From Candidatus Methanoperedens sp. (GTDB taxonomy: Archaea; Halobacteriota; Methanosarcinia; Methanosarcinales; Methanoperedenaceae): a stretch of DNA of 50,910 bases. Within the stretch, counting starts at the first letter, position 1; each line of letters starts with the position of its first letter. Shown here piece by piece: positions 21,522-30,613 of this stretch. The stretch is taken from assembly GCA_027460465.1 (NCBI GenBank), contig JAPZAV010000019.1:1-50910 (forward strand), given 5' to 3'. The position numbers and the translations under genes were made by a program. The notes beneath the pieces were generated by a model, which did no database searches, was not told the origin of the DNA, and saw only the letters and a program-made list of their open reading frames with translations.

Positions 21522-23912
21522 ATGTATCTCGAAGAAGTAAAATCCACATATCAGGAGTTATTGAAGAAATACCTCTTCGAAGGCAGGGAAGAAGAGGCAT
21601 TGTACGGAGCCTACAAGCTTGGCAGGGAGTGCTTCGAGGCGAAGATAGGGATTGAAGATATGATGAATCTCCATACCCAGTGCCTTGATGACATACTGAA
21701 AGACCTTCCGCCCTCCAAAGTTCACGATATAGTGCTCAGGTCTTCCAATCTCCTCATAGAATTCAGTATCAGATTCGGGCTTGTTTGCCAGAACTACTTC
21801 GAATTGCTCCAGCAGACCGATGAAAGGATCAGGAACGCCTTCTACCAGGCAGGAGAGGCCCTTACAGCAGGGCTGGACATACAGAAGCTGCTTTCTGTCA
21901 TCCTGGAGATCGTAAAAAACCTGAGTGAAGCTGCAGGCTGTGCAATCATGCTGCAGGAAGAGGATAGAACGGTCATCAAAGCTTCTGAAGGCCTGGATGC
22001 AGAGAATGAATTCTTTAAAGATCTTTTGCTGAAGGTAATAAAAGAAGGCACTGTTAGCTCAATAGATGATCTTGGTGAGAAAAAATCCGGGATGATGCTA
22101 AAGGATGGCAGGGAGATCCGTTCAGCTCTTGCCCTTCCCCTGAATTTCAAGGGTAAGACCATAGGAGCTCTGGGGATCTATTTTATTAACCCGCATCATT
22201 ACGAGGAAAAGGAGATCAACCTGCTCACCTCTTTTGCCTATCAGGGGGCAGCTGCAATTGATAATGCACACCTCTTTTCAGAACTGCAGCGCCATGATAA
22301 GACCCTCGAGACCCTTTATGCCATAGACAGGGCGATAAGCGAGACCCTGGACCTGGACACCATTTTCCAGAAATCTCTTTCCAAAGCCATGGAAGTGACA
22401 GAGACCGAGGCAGGAGGGATATATCTCCTGGAGGAAGATGGAGAAACGCTGAGCCTGAAAGCAAAAATCGGGGTTTCGACTGAGCTGGCGGCTGCGCTCG
22501 AAAAGATCAGGGTCGGGCAGGGCGTTTCAGGGACAGCTGTCAGTTCAGGTAAACCTGTGACCCTTGATATCACCAGGTATCCCAGCCCTGAGCTTCTGTC
22601 CCCCCTTGTTAATGAGGGGATCGTTTCTCTTGTCGGCGTTCCCCTCGCAGCAAAAGGAAAGGTTCTGGGTGCCATGACGCTTGCCAATCGGAGGTCAAGA
22701 TACTTCTCAAGTGATGACCTTGACCTTCTTGCTTCCATAGGAAGTCAGATCGGTGTTGCAATCCAGAATGCCACATTATTTGGCGAACTGGAAAAGCATC
22801 ATAGAGTACTTGGGGCACTTTATGCTATTGAAAATGTCGTCAGCAGGTCGCTTGACCTTGAAGAGATATTCAAGGTGGCTTTATCGAAGGTACTCGAAGT
22901 GACAGATACTGAGACAGGCACGCTTTATTCCTTTGATGGAGAGGTGCTGCGCCTGGAAGCTCATCAGGGGCTTTCTTCTGAATTCATAGAGAGAGCAGGA
23001 GTAAGAAAAATGGGTGAAGGAATTCCCGGAATTGCGGCGCAGAAAAAAAAAGCGATAACAATGGAAGTCTCGCAGTTCCCAAGCCCGCTTTTGCTCCCTT
23101 ATGTGACAAAAGAAGGACTTGTGTCATTCATCGGGACGCCTCTTCTCTCGAAAGGGAAAGTGGTGGGAGCGCTTGCCCTGGGAAAAAAGAAAAAGCTGGC
23201 GTTCACACAGGACGACCTTGAGCTGTTATTCTCGATAGGAAATGTGATAGGCATAGCTGTGGAGAATGCGAAGCTTTACAAAGAGGTGAAGGACAAGGCA
23301 GAGCATATCAGCACCATGTACGGGATCGCCAGGGCGATCAAGTCGAGCCTTGAGATCGGCGAGATCTTTGATGCCATGGTACTGGGGATGAGGAACATCC
23401 TTCACTTTGACAGGACCTGTGTCTGCCTGATAGTAAACGATATGGTAGAGGTCTTTGCTCTGGCAGAGGACGTGGAAATACCGGAGTTAGGGAGAGGTAC
23501 CAGGATACCCAGGGAAAAGTCAAGCACAGGTTTCGTCCTTGACCGAAGGGCAGGTCTCATTAGAAGCGTGGAAGGTACGCCTTTCTACGAGGATGCCATA
23601 CTTTTCAAAAAAGGTATCAGAACAACGATCCAGGTACCGCTTGTCTCCAAAGGGGAAATGATAGGAGTTTTCAGCCTTGAGAGCCGAAGGCATGATGCGT
23701 ACATAAAGAGTGAACTTGACCTTGCCCAGGCAATCGCAGACCAGATCGCCACATCTATCGAGAATTCACGCCTCTACCAGGACCTGAAGAAAGCCAACTT
23801 TGAACTTGAGAAAAAACTTACGGAACTTGAGGAGTTCCACACCCTTGCTGTGGGAAGGGAGCTCAGGATGATCGAACTCAAAGAGAGGATACAGAACCTT
23901 GAAGGAAAATAA
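21522..23912 (+). CDS. RsbU_N-like domain protein with four tandem GAF domains
   Basis: This 796-residue soluble protein begins with an all-helical domain (about 1-95, YQELLKKYLFEGREEEALYG, IGIEDMMNLHTQCLDDIL) that resembles the RsbT-binding N-terminal domain of RsbU. Four GAF domains follow (about 110-255, 270-415, 425-575 and 595-755). GAF2 and GAF3 are clear duplications of each other (TLYAIDRAISETLDLDTIF versus ALYAIENVVSRSLDLEEIF). The last 40 residues are a coiled coil with AVGRELRMIELKER. The PP2C phosphatase normally carried by RsbU is absent. I infer a sensory protein that RsbT could bind, relaying to an unknown output. The RsbU_N call is by pattern and should be tested. Confidence 0.8.
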   Translation: MYLEEVKSTYQELLKKYLFEGREEEALYGAYKLGRECFEAKIGIEDMMNLHTQCLDDILKDLPPSKVHDIVLRSSNLLIEFSIRFGLVCQNYFELLQQTDERIRNAFYQAGEALTAGLDIQKLLSVILEIVKNLSEAAGCAIMLQEEDRTVIKASEGLDAENEFFKDLLLKVIKEGTVSSIDDLGEKKSGMMLKDGREIRSALALPLNFKGKTIGALGIYFINPHHYEEKEINLLTSFAYQGAAAIDNAHLFSELQRHDKTLETLYAIDRAISETLDLDTIFQKSLSKAMEVTETEAGGIYLLEEDGETLSLKAKIGVSTELAAALEKIRVGQGVSGTAVSSGKPVTLDITRYPSPELLSPLVNEGIVSLVGVPLAAKGKVLGAMTLANRRSRYFSSDDLDLLASIGSQIGVAIQNATLFGELEKHHRVLGALYAIENVVSRSLDLEEIFKVALSKVLEVTDTETGTLYSFDGEVLRLEAHQGLSSEFIERAGVRKMGEGIPGIAAQKKKAITMEVSQFPSPLLLPYVTKEGLVSFIGTPLLSKGKVVGALALGKKKKLAFTQDDLELLFSIGNVIGIAVENAKLYKEVKDKAEHISTMYGIARAIKSSLEIGEIFDAMVLGMRNILHFDRTCVCLIVNDMVEVFALAEDVEIPELGRGTRIPREKSSTGFVLDRRAGLIRSVEGTPFYEDAILFKKGIRTTIQVPLVSKGEMIGVFSLESRRHDAYIKSELDLAQAIADQIATSIENSRLYQDLKKANFELEKKLTELEEFHTLAVGRELRMIELKERIQNLEGK

Positions 23913-25503
23913 ACGAATGTTCAAATATCTTCTATTTCTTCTGATGCTTCTGCCCATATCAGTTTCAGCCTACTTTGCCATATTCCACTATTCTCAGGCG
24001 ATCGAGGAACAGATCGAAGCAGGGAATCTGGCTACAGCAAGAGAGGTCTCATATCTTGTGGGAGAGCACTTCAACTGGAGTATCAAGATCGGGAATTACT
24101 TTGTTTCAACCCCTATGCTTGTGTACTCGGTTGAGAATAAGGATAGAAGCGGTGCAACAGAAAGGCTGGCCCGCCTCATGAACTCGGTGCCTGATATAGA
24201 CAGAGCATACATCACCACACAGGAAGGAATACTCTGGGTGGATTATCCAGCCAACCCTGATATATGGGGACTTAACCTTTCGCAAAGGGACTGGTATAAA
24301 GGAGTATCAAGGAACTGGCAGCCTTATATATCCGAGGTATATTTTCGCGATGTAGAGCCCAAGAGATATGTCGTCTCTGTTGCCATACCTGTTAAAAACG
24401 AGAGCAAAGTGATCGGGATCCTTGTAATGCAGCACAGACTTGAGACCATACAGAAATGGGTGGCTCCTGTCAGGCTCGGCAGGAGCGGGATCATCTTTAT
24501 CGTGGATAAGAACGGAAGGATGGTGGCTCATCCCACTGCAGATGTGAACCAGCCGCCGGATTACTCCACAATGCCAGTGGTGGAAAAAGTTATCAAAGGA
24601 ATGGAAGGGGTAGAGAGGGGATATGATCCTGTTGAGAATGAAACGATGCTCTCTGCTTATGTTCCTGTGATGGGTATGGGGGTAATAGCCCAGCAGCCAG
24701 CAGAGGAGGCATTTTCACCGGTAAAGCTCCATATTAACCTGAGTCTGGTACTGCTTGCCCTGACAGGATTATTCGCAGCTCTTGTGGCAAGGGCGTATGA
24801 CAGGAACAGGGAACTGTACCAGAAGCTCACGCTACAGCATGAGGAACTCAGGAAAAGGAAAGAAGAACTTTCAACCCTGTGCGAGGTGGACAGAGTTGCG
24901 AGCCGTACCCTGAACCTGGATGAAGTGATGAACTCGGCTCTGGAGAAGCTGCTGGAGGTGACTGGCGTGGATTCAGGTGATGTATATCTTGTGGATGAAG
25001 ATTCCGGGGAGCTGATCCTGAAAGGACAGAAAGGAATACCCCGGGATGTCGTGCCTCTGATCAGGAGATTGAAAACAGGAGAAGGAGTGGCAGGCGCTGC
25101 TTTCCAGAGAGGAGATCTTATAATCCTTGACGATATAGAGACAGCCCCGCAATCAATGACGATCTACGCCAGAAAAACAGGTGCAAGATCGCTTGTCAGT
25201 GTGCCCATCTGGGTTAAAGAAAAGATACTTGGCGTACTGGATCTTGTGAGCCATACGCAGAGGAGCTTTTCCAGGGACGAGATCGAGCTTCTCAAATCCA
25301 TAGCAAACCAGATAGGCGTGGCTGTTGAAAATGCCAGGCTCTATGAAGACCTGAAGCATGTGAACCTCGAGCTTGAGAAAAGGCTGAAAGAACACGAAGA
25401 ATTCTATGAAATAGCAGTAGGCAGGGAATTAAGGATGATAGAGCTGAAGAAGGAAATCGAAGAGCTCAGAGAGAAAATAAAAACGCTGGAAGGACATGTC
25501 TGA
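23899..25503 (+). CDS. Membrane Cache-GAF sensor protein
   Basis: This 534-residue protein overlaps the previous gene by 14 bases. It starts with a membrane span (about 8-28, YLLFLLMLLPISVSAYFAIF). An extracytoplasmic double Cache domain spans about 35-265 (VPDIDRAYITTQEGILWVDY, LNLSQRDWYKGVSRNWQPYI), followed by a second span (about 283-302, LSLVLLALTGLFAALVARAY). Inside the cell come a coiled coil, a GAF domain (about 330-480) and a tail with AVGRELRMIELKKEI, nearly the same as in the previous protein. It has no kinase, methyl-accepting or cyclase domain. It probably senses a small extracellular ligand and signals through protein contacts with the histidine kinase or stressosome. Confidence 0.88.
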   Translation: MKENKRMFKYLLFLLMLLPISVSAYFAIFHYSQAIEEQIEAGNLATAREVSYLVGEHFNWSIKIGNYFVSTPMLVYSVENKDRSGATERLARLMNSVPDIDRAYITTQEGILWVDYPANPDIWGLNLSQRDWYKGVSRNWQPYISEVYFRDVEPKRYVVSVAIPVKNESKVIGILVMQHRLETIQKWVAPVRLGRSGIIFIVDKNGRMVAHPTADVNQPPDYSTMPVVEKVIKGMEGVERGYDPVENETMLSAYVPVMGMGVIAQQPAEEAFSPVKLHINLSLVLLALTGLFAALVARAYDRNRELYQKLTLQHEELRKRKEELSTLCEVDRVASRTLNLDEVMNSALEKLLEVTGVDSGDVYLVDEDSGELILKGQKGIPRDVVPLIRRLKTGEGVAGAAFQRGDLIILDDIETAPQSMTIYARKTGARSLVSVPIWVKEKILGVLDLVSHTQRSFSRDEIELLKSIANQIGVAVENARLYEDLKHVNLELEKRLKEHEEFYEIAVGRELRMIELKKEIEELREKIKTLEGHV

Positions 25504-26923
25504 TCTGAATGAAATAATGATCTACGATCACGTTTGCAGCATCCATGAAGATCGTGAACAGAGCCTTTCTCTTGCTGCCGCATTCCTGAAATCAGGTCTT
25601 GATAACTGGGAGAAATGCCTGTACATCGGCAGCGAGAAAGAGATCTCAGAAAGACTGGAGAGAACCGGAGTTGAGGAAAAATATTTCAGGACCGGTCAGC
25701 TTAAAATCGCCCGGGGAGAAACAGAACCTGAGGAAAGGCTTTCTCTGATCAGAGAGAACCTTGAACTTGCAATGAAGGAAGGCTACAGGTGCCTGAGGGT
25801 TGCACAGGAAATGAGACCTCATGAGAAATTATTGGAATATGAGGCTGAGCTGAACGATCTCTTTATGAAAAACCCGGCTCTCGGGCTCTGTCTATACGAA
25901 AAGAAGCTGTTCGATGTACAGATCCTGCTCAGGGCTGTGAAGGCGCACCCCGGGGTCTATGCTGCAAACATGTTATGCGAGAACCCGCATTATCTCAATC
26001 CTCTTGAAGACGGTGCAGAACGAGAACTTCAGGCTTACCTGGGTACGCTGATTGATAAGACCACCCTTAAAAAGCAGCATGCTGAGTGCGAAACCCGCTC
26101 CAGGGAGATCCTTAAGGAAAAGACAAAAAAATTGCAGGACAGCAGGGATGCGATATTCAATATGCTGAAGGACATGGACGAATCTTATAAGAAACTCCAG
26201 AAGGCTTATGAGGATCTGCAGACCCTTGATAAAATGAAAGATGAGTTCATCTCAAATGTCTCGCATGAACTCAAGACCCCGCTTATCTCGATAAAAGGGT
26301 ACGGGGAATTGCTGTATGATGAAAAACAGGGTTCTATTTCGGATGAACAGAAAAAGAGCCTTGAAGCCATAATCAGGAACGCGGATAGATTAACCCGACT
26401 GATCAATTCCATCCTTTTCATAAGCAGACTTCAGGCAGGGAAGATCGAGTTTCGCTTTGAACCCGTGGATATGGATGAGATCATAAACATATGTACCGGT
26501 GATCTGAAAGGGATGATGGATGGGAAACAGATTATTTTTGAAAAAGCTGTACAAAAAATATCCAGAGTCATGGGAGAAAAGGACAGATACATAGAAGTGC
26601 TCAACAACCTGCTCGACAATGCGATAAAGTTCACACCCATGGGAGGGAAGATCTCAATAAAAGCATGGGATGAAGCAGAGAACGTGCATCTCATCGTCTC
26701 TGATAACGGCATTGGTATTCCGAAGGAGATCATACCAAAGCTGTTCATGAGATTCTACCAGGTTGATGCATCTGCGTCAAGGAAGTACGGAGGTGCTGGT
26801 CTTGGTCTTTACATAACAAAGAACATAATTGATGCCTTTCACGGCAGGGTCTGGGTAGAAAGCGAGGTCGGGAAGGGAACCAGGGTACACATGCTCCTGC
26901 CTGTTTATAAGGAAACCATATGA
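25496..26923 (+). CDS. MEDS-domain sensor histidine kinase
   Basis: This 475-residue protein overlaps the previous gene by 8 bases. An N-terminal MEDS domain (methanogen/methylotroph DcmR sensory domain, about 1-170; HVCSIHEDREQSLSLAAAFL) is followed by a coiled coil (about 190-245). The HisKA segment is DEFISNVSHELKTPL, with phosphoacceptor H257. The ATPase domain is about 360-470, with an N box (NNLLDNAIKFTP), G1 (VSDNGIGIP) and G2 (GGAGLGLYI). It is soluble, so input would be cytoplasmic or through neighbours. No response regulator gene is in the window. It is the last clearly signalling gene of the operon. Confidence 0.92.
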   Translation: MSDLNEIMIYDHVCSIHEDREQSLSLAAAFLKSGLDNWEKCLYIGSEKEISERLERTGVEEKYFRTGQLKIARGETEPEERLSLIRENLELAMKEGYRCLRVAQEMRPHEKLLEYEAELNDLFMKNPALGLCLYEKKLFDVQILLRAVKAHPGVYAANMLCENPHYLNPLEDGAERELQAYLGTLIDKTTLKKQHAECETRSREILKEKTKKLQDSRDAIFNMLKDMDESYKKLQKAYEDLQTLDKMKDEFISNVSHELKTPLISIKGYGELLYDEKQGSISDEQKKSLEAIIRNADRLTRLINSILFISRLQAGKIEFRFEPVDMDEIINICTGDLKGMMDGKQIIFEKAVQKISRVMGEKDRYIEVLNNLLDNAIKFTPMGGKISIKAWDEAENVHLIVSDNGIGIPKEIIPKLFMRFYQVDASASRKYGGAGLGLYITKNIIDAFHGRVWVESEVGKGTRVHMLLPVYKETI

Positions 26924-26981
26924 GAGGCGGCAACGGGGATGCTGCACAAAAGCTAAATCAACCATTATCATTAGGAAGCGT

Positions 26982-27917
26982 GTGTCAAAGATCGGAATTA
27001 CGGCACTCGTGCCCCCAGAATTGATATTCGCATGCGATTGTTCACCGCTGGATGTCAATAACTTCATACCGGAATCCAGAAAATACCCCAGGAACAAGCT
27101 GTGCGCCTGGACCGCGATATGGAAAGAGATGCTGATCCAGAAAGAGATCAGGATCGAATCACTGATCGTGGTGGCAGGGGGCGACTGCCATAATGCACTC
27201 GTGGACGGGCAGAAGGTAGCGATGAGCGGAACAAGGACCCACTTCTTTTTCTATCCATTTGATGGCGATGCTGAATATCTGGAGTCGCAGCTCTGGAGGC
27301 TGTCTGACTTTCTCGGGGATATCAAGAACCCTGATAAATTTAAAGAGATCACGAACCTGAAAAAGCTCGGGCAGGATATGGATAAAAAAAGATATAACGG
27401 AAAAATAAATCCAGGCGAAGCCTTCCGAATACTGATCTCATCAAGTGATCTTCAAAGCGATCCTGATAAGTTCCGAAAAGCGATCTCTTCGATCAGGGAG
27501 AACAATATTGAGCTTAATAGCAGGGTAGCATTGATCGGAGTTCCTCCTATATATCATGATTTTCATGATGTTGCTCAGTCGCTTGATCTGGCGATAGTGT
27601 TCGATGAACTCCCGTACGAGTTCATCAGGCATGGAGGGAACAATATCAGGGAAATCGCGCGCGATTACTGCAATTATACGTTCGCAAGACCTCTTGAGTT
27701 CAGGATAAACTTCCTGCAGAAAGAACTTGAGAAAAGAAATATAGATGGAGTGATACACTATACCCAGTTCGCATGTCATCACATGCTTGAGGATGAAGTG
27801 ATAAGAAAAGAACTGGATTATCCTGTACTGACCATACAGGGAGATCTGCCTGGCAAAACCCCGGAGCAGATAAAACTCAGGCTTGAAGCCTTCAGGGAGG
27901 CGCTTTTGAGATCATGA
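26982..27917 (+). CDS. 2-hydroxyacyl-CoA dehydratase/benzoyl-CoA reductase-type subunit (HgdB-like)
   Basis: This 311-residue protein (GTG start at 26982) looks like a HgdB/BcrC-family subunit. PPELIFACDCSPLDVNN is near the N-terminus, and conserved cysteines occur at C37, near 69 (GGDCHNA) and near 263 (TQFACHHM). These are candidate iron-sulfur ligands. In the family such subunits bind a [4Fe-4S] cluster and carry out ATP-driven radical dehydration or reduction of CoA thioesters. At 311 residues it is shorter than typical dehydratase subunits (about 380-430), so a different substrate is likely. It overlaps the activator gene by 4 bases (ATGA), so the two form a pair. A second catalytic subunit is not seen. 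Confidence 0.82.
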   Translation: MSKIGITALVPPELIFACDCSPLDVNNFIPESRKYPRNKLCAWTAIWKEMLIQKEIRIESLIVVAGGDCHNALVDGQKVAMSGTRTHFFFYPFDGDAEYLESQLWRLSDFLGDIKNPDKFKEITNLKKLGQDMDKKRYNGKINPGEAFRILISSSDLQSDPDKFRKAISSIRENNIELNSRVALIGVPPIYHDFHDVAQSLDLAIVFDELPYEFIRHGGNNIREIARDYCNYTFARPLEFRINFLQKELEKRNIDGVIHYTQFACHHMLEDEVIRKELDYPVLTIQGDLPGKTPEQIKLRLEAFREALLRS

Positions 27918-28600
27918 TAGGGCTTGATGTGGGAAGCACGTCCGCAAAAAGGGTCACAATAGAGAAAGGAGAGCTCAAATACAATATAACTTCATCCCAG
28001 AACTGGAGAGATCTTGTGGACGGGATTGATTGTGACGAGATCATTTCCACAGGGTACTTTCGGAACTCTGTCCCGCACAGGGCGTCAGTTACAGAGATCA
28101 CAGCAGCTATCCACGGGGTGAGACATTATTTCCCTGATATTGATGTGATAGTGGATATCGGGGGACAGGATACAAAGGTGATAGATATCAGGAAGAACAA
28201 TTTCATGATAAATGACAAGTGCAGCGCCGGCACAGGGGCATTCCTTGAGTTCGTGGCAAACTACTTCAGGCTCGAGCTTGTGGAACTGGGCAGGCTGCAC
28301 ATGAATGCAAAACGTATCCCTGACATCAATAATACCTGCGGTGTATTCGCGATCTCAGAGATGATATCGCAGCTTGTTGCGGGTTATTCAAAAGAAGAGG
28401 TCATAGCAGGGATGCACCACGCATTTGCCAGGCGTATTTCTTTCATGATACCTGATGCTGAAAAGATCGCTCTGATCGGGGGTACGGTAAAAAATGAAGG
28501 AATGGTCATGGCTCTGAAAGATCTTCTCAGGAAAGAGATCTTCATACCTCCAGAACCTCAGATAATTAACGCGCTTGGAGCACTGAAATATTATTCTTAA
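27914..28600 (+). CDS. BadF/BadG/HgdC-type ATPase, activator of the dehydratase-like subunit
   Basis: This 228-residue ASKHA-fold ATPase has the N-terminal phosphate-1 loop GLDVGSTSAK, the second loop DIGGQDTKV (about 77-85) and the adenosine segment ALIGGTVKN. Two conserved cysteines lie in KCSAGTGAF (near 97) and NTCGVFA (near 136). They match the ligands of the bridging [4Fe-4S] cluster of homodimeric activators, which use ATP hydrolysis to inject a low-potential electron into the partner enzyme. Length and motifs are complete. It is translationally coupled to the HgdB-like gene. Related ATPases also occur among methanogenesis marker proteins, so a role outside dehydration is possible. Confidence 0.87.
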   Translation: MIGLDVGSTSAKRVTIEKGELKYNITSSQNWRDLVDGIDCDEIISTGYFRNSVPHRASVTEITAAIHGVRHYFPDIDVIVDIGGQDTKVIDIRKNNFMINDKCSAGTGAFLEFVANYFRLELVELGRLHMNAKRIPDINNTCGVFAISEMISQLVAGYSKEEVIAGMHHAFARRISFMIPDAEKIALIGGTVKNEGMVMALKDLLRKEIFIPPEPQIINALGALKYYS

Positions 28601-29115
28601 CTGACGGTTATTATCCCTTTTGCATATGTTCTTGGCAGGATGCTGGGGTCAGGGGATCGGATTATGGCTTCAAAGCTGTATTGCCCTTTGTTGTTAAATA
28701 TTATCATACGTGCGCCGCTTGTCCCGAGATTCTCTTCATGGGACGAATTCAGGATTAGCGTCAAAGAAGATTGCAGTGTATAATCTGAAATCTTGATCAG
28801 GACAGATTCTCCAGGACGAACTCGCAATTCATCAGGCGTTGCACGCCAGTTCACGAGTTCTATGGTATGGGAGGGTCTATCCTTGGATGGGTCATAATAA
28901 CTCTTTACAGTGAAATCGGGTAAAGGAGTCGAGGTTATGGTGGGAGATGATATGAGTGCCTGAGCCGGGGTTGCCACGACGATTTTTTCAATCGTGTTGT
29001 TGATATATTCGACCTTCTCTATGGTCTCAGGTTTATGAATTACATATCCTATTATGAGTCCAAGTGCGAAGAACAGCACTATTAAAGGATAGAATGTTGT
29101 ATCTTTCGATTCCAT
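28597..29115 (-). CDS. Membrane-anchored extracytoplasmic protein with cupredoxin-like C-terminus
   Basis: I start at the ATG at 29115 (MESKDTTFYPLIVLFFALG), giving 172 residues; a start at 29136 would add seven. One N-terminal membrane anchor (about 9-26) is followed by a coiled/proline-threonine spacer (SSPTITSTPLPDF) and a beta-rich domain. That domain includes ELRVRPGESVLIKISDYTLQ and ends RTYAKGIITV, which resembles cupredoxin or Ig-like strands. No full copper-binding His-Cys-His-Met set is evident. It is convergent with the activator gene and overlaps its end by 4 bases. Function is unknown. Confidence 0.72.
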   Translation of the reverse strand: MESKDTTFYPLIVLFFALGLIIGYVIHKPETIEKVEYINNTIEKIVVATPAQALISSPTITSTPLPDFTVKSYYDPSKDRPSHTIELVNWRATPDELRVRPGESVLIKISDYTLQSSLTLILNSSHEENLGTSGARMIIFNNKGQYSFEAIIRSPDPSILPRTYAKGIITVS

Positions 29116-29223
29116 AATCTTTATTCCACATACCATAATAAATTCTTTTATGAGCTATATACATTTCTGCACGAGAAACAATAGATTAATAATGGAATTA
29201 CTCATTACAGAGCCAGGATATTT

Positions 29224-30522
29224 ATGAAAAGGACGCATTACTCATCGCAAATAACACCTGAGATGAACGGAGGCAGCGTGACAGTGTGCGGCTGGGCGCA
29301 TGAGATACGCGACCTCGGAGGAATCACGTTCCTGATAGTGAGGGACAGAGAAGGGCTGGTTCAGGTAACGCTCTTCAAGAAAACAATAGATAAGAACCTG
29401 CTCGAGATCGTGAGAAATATCAGCCGCGAATCTGTTGTCACTGTCACAGGGAATGTCAAGAAAGAAGCAAAAGCTCCCAATGGGTATGAACTTGTCCCGA
29501 CAGACATCAAAGTGCTCGGGAAAGCTGAATCTCCGCTGCCCATGGATACCACAGGCAAAGTGGATGCAGATCTTGATACCAGGCTGGATGTCAGGTTCAT
29601 GGACATCAGGCGCCCCCACACGCAGGCGATCTTCAGGATAAGGCACCTGATCCTGAACAGCATCCGCGATTTCATGGATAGAGAAGGTTTTATCGAGATA
29701 ACCACGCCAAAGATCGTCGCCACTGCTACTGAAGGCGGCACTGCCCTTTTTCCGATAACGTATTTTGAGCGCGAGGCTTTCCTTAACCAGAGCCCGCAGC
29801 TTTTCAAACAGATCATGATGTCAGCAGGGCTCGATCGCGTGTTCGAGATCGGTCCTATCTTCAGGGCAGAGGAGCACGACACCAGAAAGCATCTGAATGA
29901 AGCCACCTCGATAGATATCGAGGCGAGTTTCCTGGACAATCAGGACGTTATGGTAATACTTGAGAACCTTGTGCAGCGAGTTTATTCAGACGTCGCAGAA
30001 ACCGGGAGTAAATATCTCAGGACGCTGGGTGTGGAACTTGAAATCCCGGGAATACCTTTCAAGCGCATCACATACGATGAGGCGATCAGCATCGCATCAG
30101 ACAGCGGTGATAACATCGAGTGGGGCGATGATCTTTCCACGGAATCAGAGCATTACATCGGAAAAACGATAGGAGAACATTATTTTATCATTGACTGGCC
30201 TACAAAGATCAAACCATTCTATGCATTGCCCTATGAAAACAGATCCCAGGTCTGCAGGGCTTTTGACATGATGCATCCCCGCATGGAGCTGTCTTCAGGA
30301 GCACAGAGGGTGCATTCGTATGATCTGCTGCGCCGGCGAATAACAGAGCAGGGACTGAACCCGGATGGGTTCGATTTCTATCTCAAAGCTTTCAGGTACG
30401 GCATGCCGCCTCACGCAGGCTGGGGTCTGGGCGTGGAACGCCTTCTCATGACGATGCTGGGGATTGAGAACATACGCGAGGTCGTATTATTCCCGCGCGA
30501 CAGAAGACGCCTTTCCCCATAA
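29224..30522 (+). CDS. aspS: Aspartyl-tRNA synthetase, archaeal type
   Basis: This 432-residue class II synthetase has the archaeal AspRS length. The N-terminal OB-fold anticodon-binding domain ([20 protein letters not shown]) covers about 1-105. The catalytic domain has motif 2 [20 protein letters not shown] and motif 3 [11 protein letters not shown] near the C-terminus. It charges tRNA-Asp with aspartate in the cytoplasm. Whether it also mis-charges tRNA-Asn (non-discriminating, used with GatCAB) cannot be decided here. AGGAT at 29215-29219 lies just before the ATG. Confidence 0.97.
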   Translation: MKRTHYSSQITPEMNGGSVTVCGWAHEIRDLGGITFLIVRDREGLVQVTLFKKTIDKNLLEIVRNISRESVVTVTGNVKKEAKAPNGYELVPTDIKVLGKAESPLPMDTTGKVDADLDTRLDVRFMDIRRPHTQAIFRIRHLILNSIRDFMDREGFIEITTPKIVATATEGGTALFPITYFEREAFLNQSPQLFKQIMMSAGLDRVFEIGPIFRAEEHDTRKHLNEATSIDIEASFLDNQDVMVILENLVQRVYSDVAETGSKYLRTLGVELEIPGIPFKRITYDEAISIASDSGDNIEWGDDLSTESEHYIGKTIGEHYFIIDWPTKIKPFYALPYENRSQVCRAFDMMHPRMELSSGAQRVHSYDLLRRRITEQGLNPDGFDFYLKAFRYGMPPHAGWGLGVERLLMTMLGIENIREVVLFPRDRRRLSP

Positions 30523-30613
30523 ATTATTTAACTTAATACGATATGTCTAATGTGCAAAAAGTCATGATAGACCAAAACTTACTTGACATGTTTTGCTGTT
30601 TATAGGAAGAGGG

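Noticed and set aside
19348-26923. Sigma-factor or anti-sigma factor output of the stressosome genes
   Set aside because: No RsbW, RsbV or sigma-factor-like gene is present in or near the operon.
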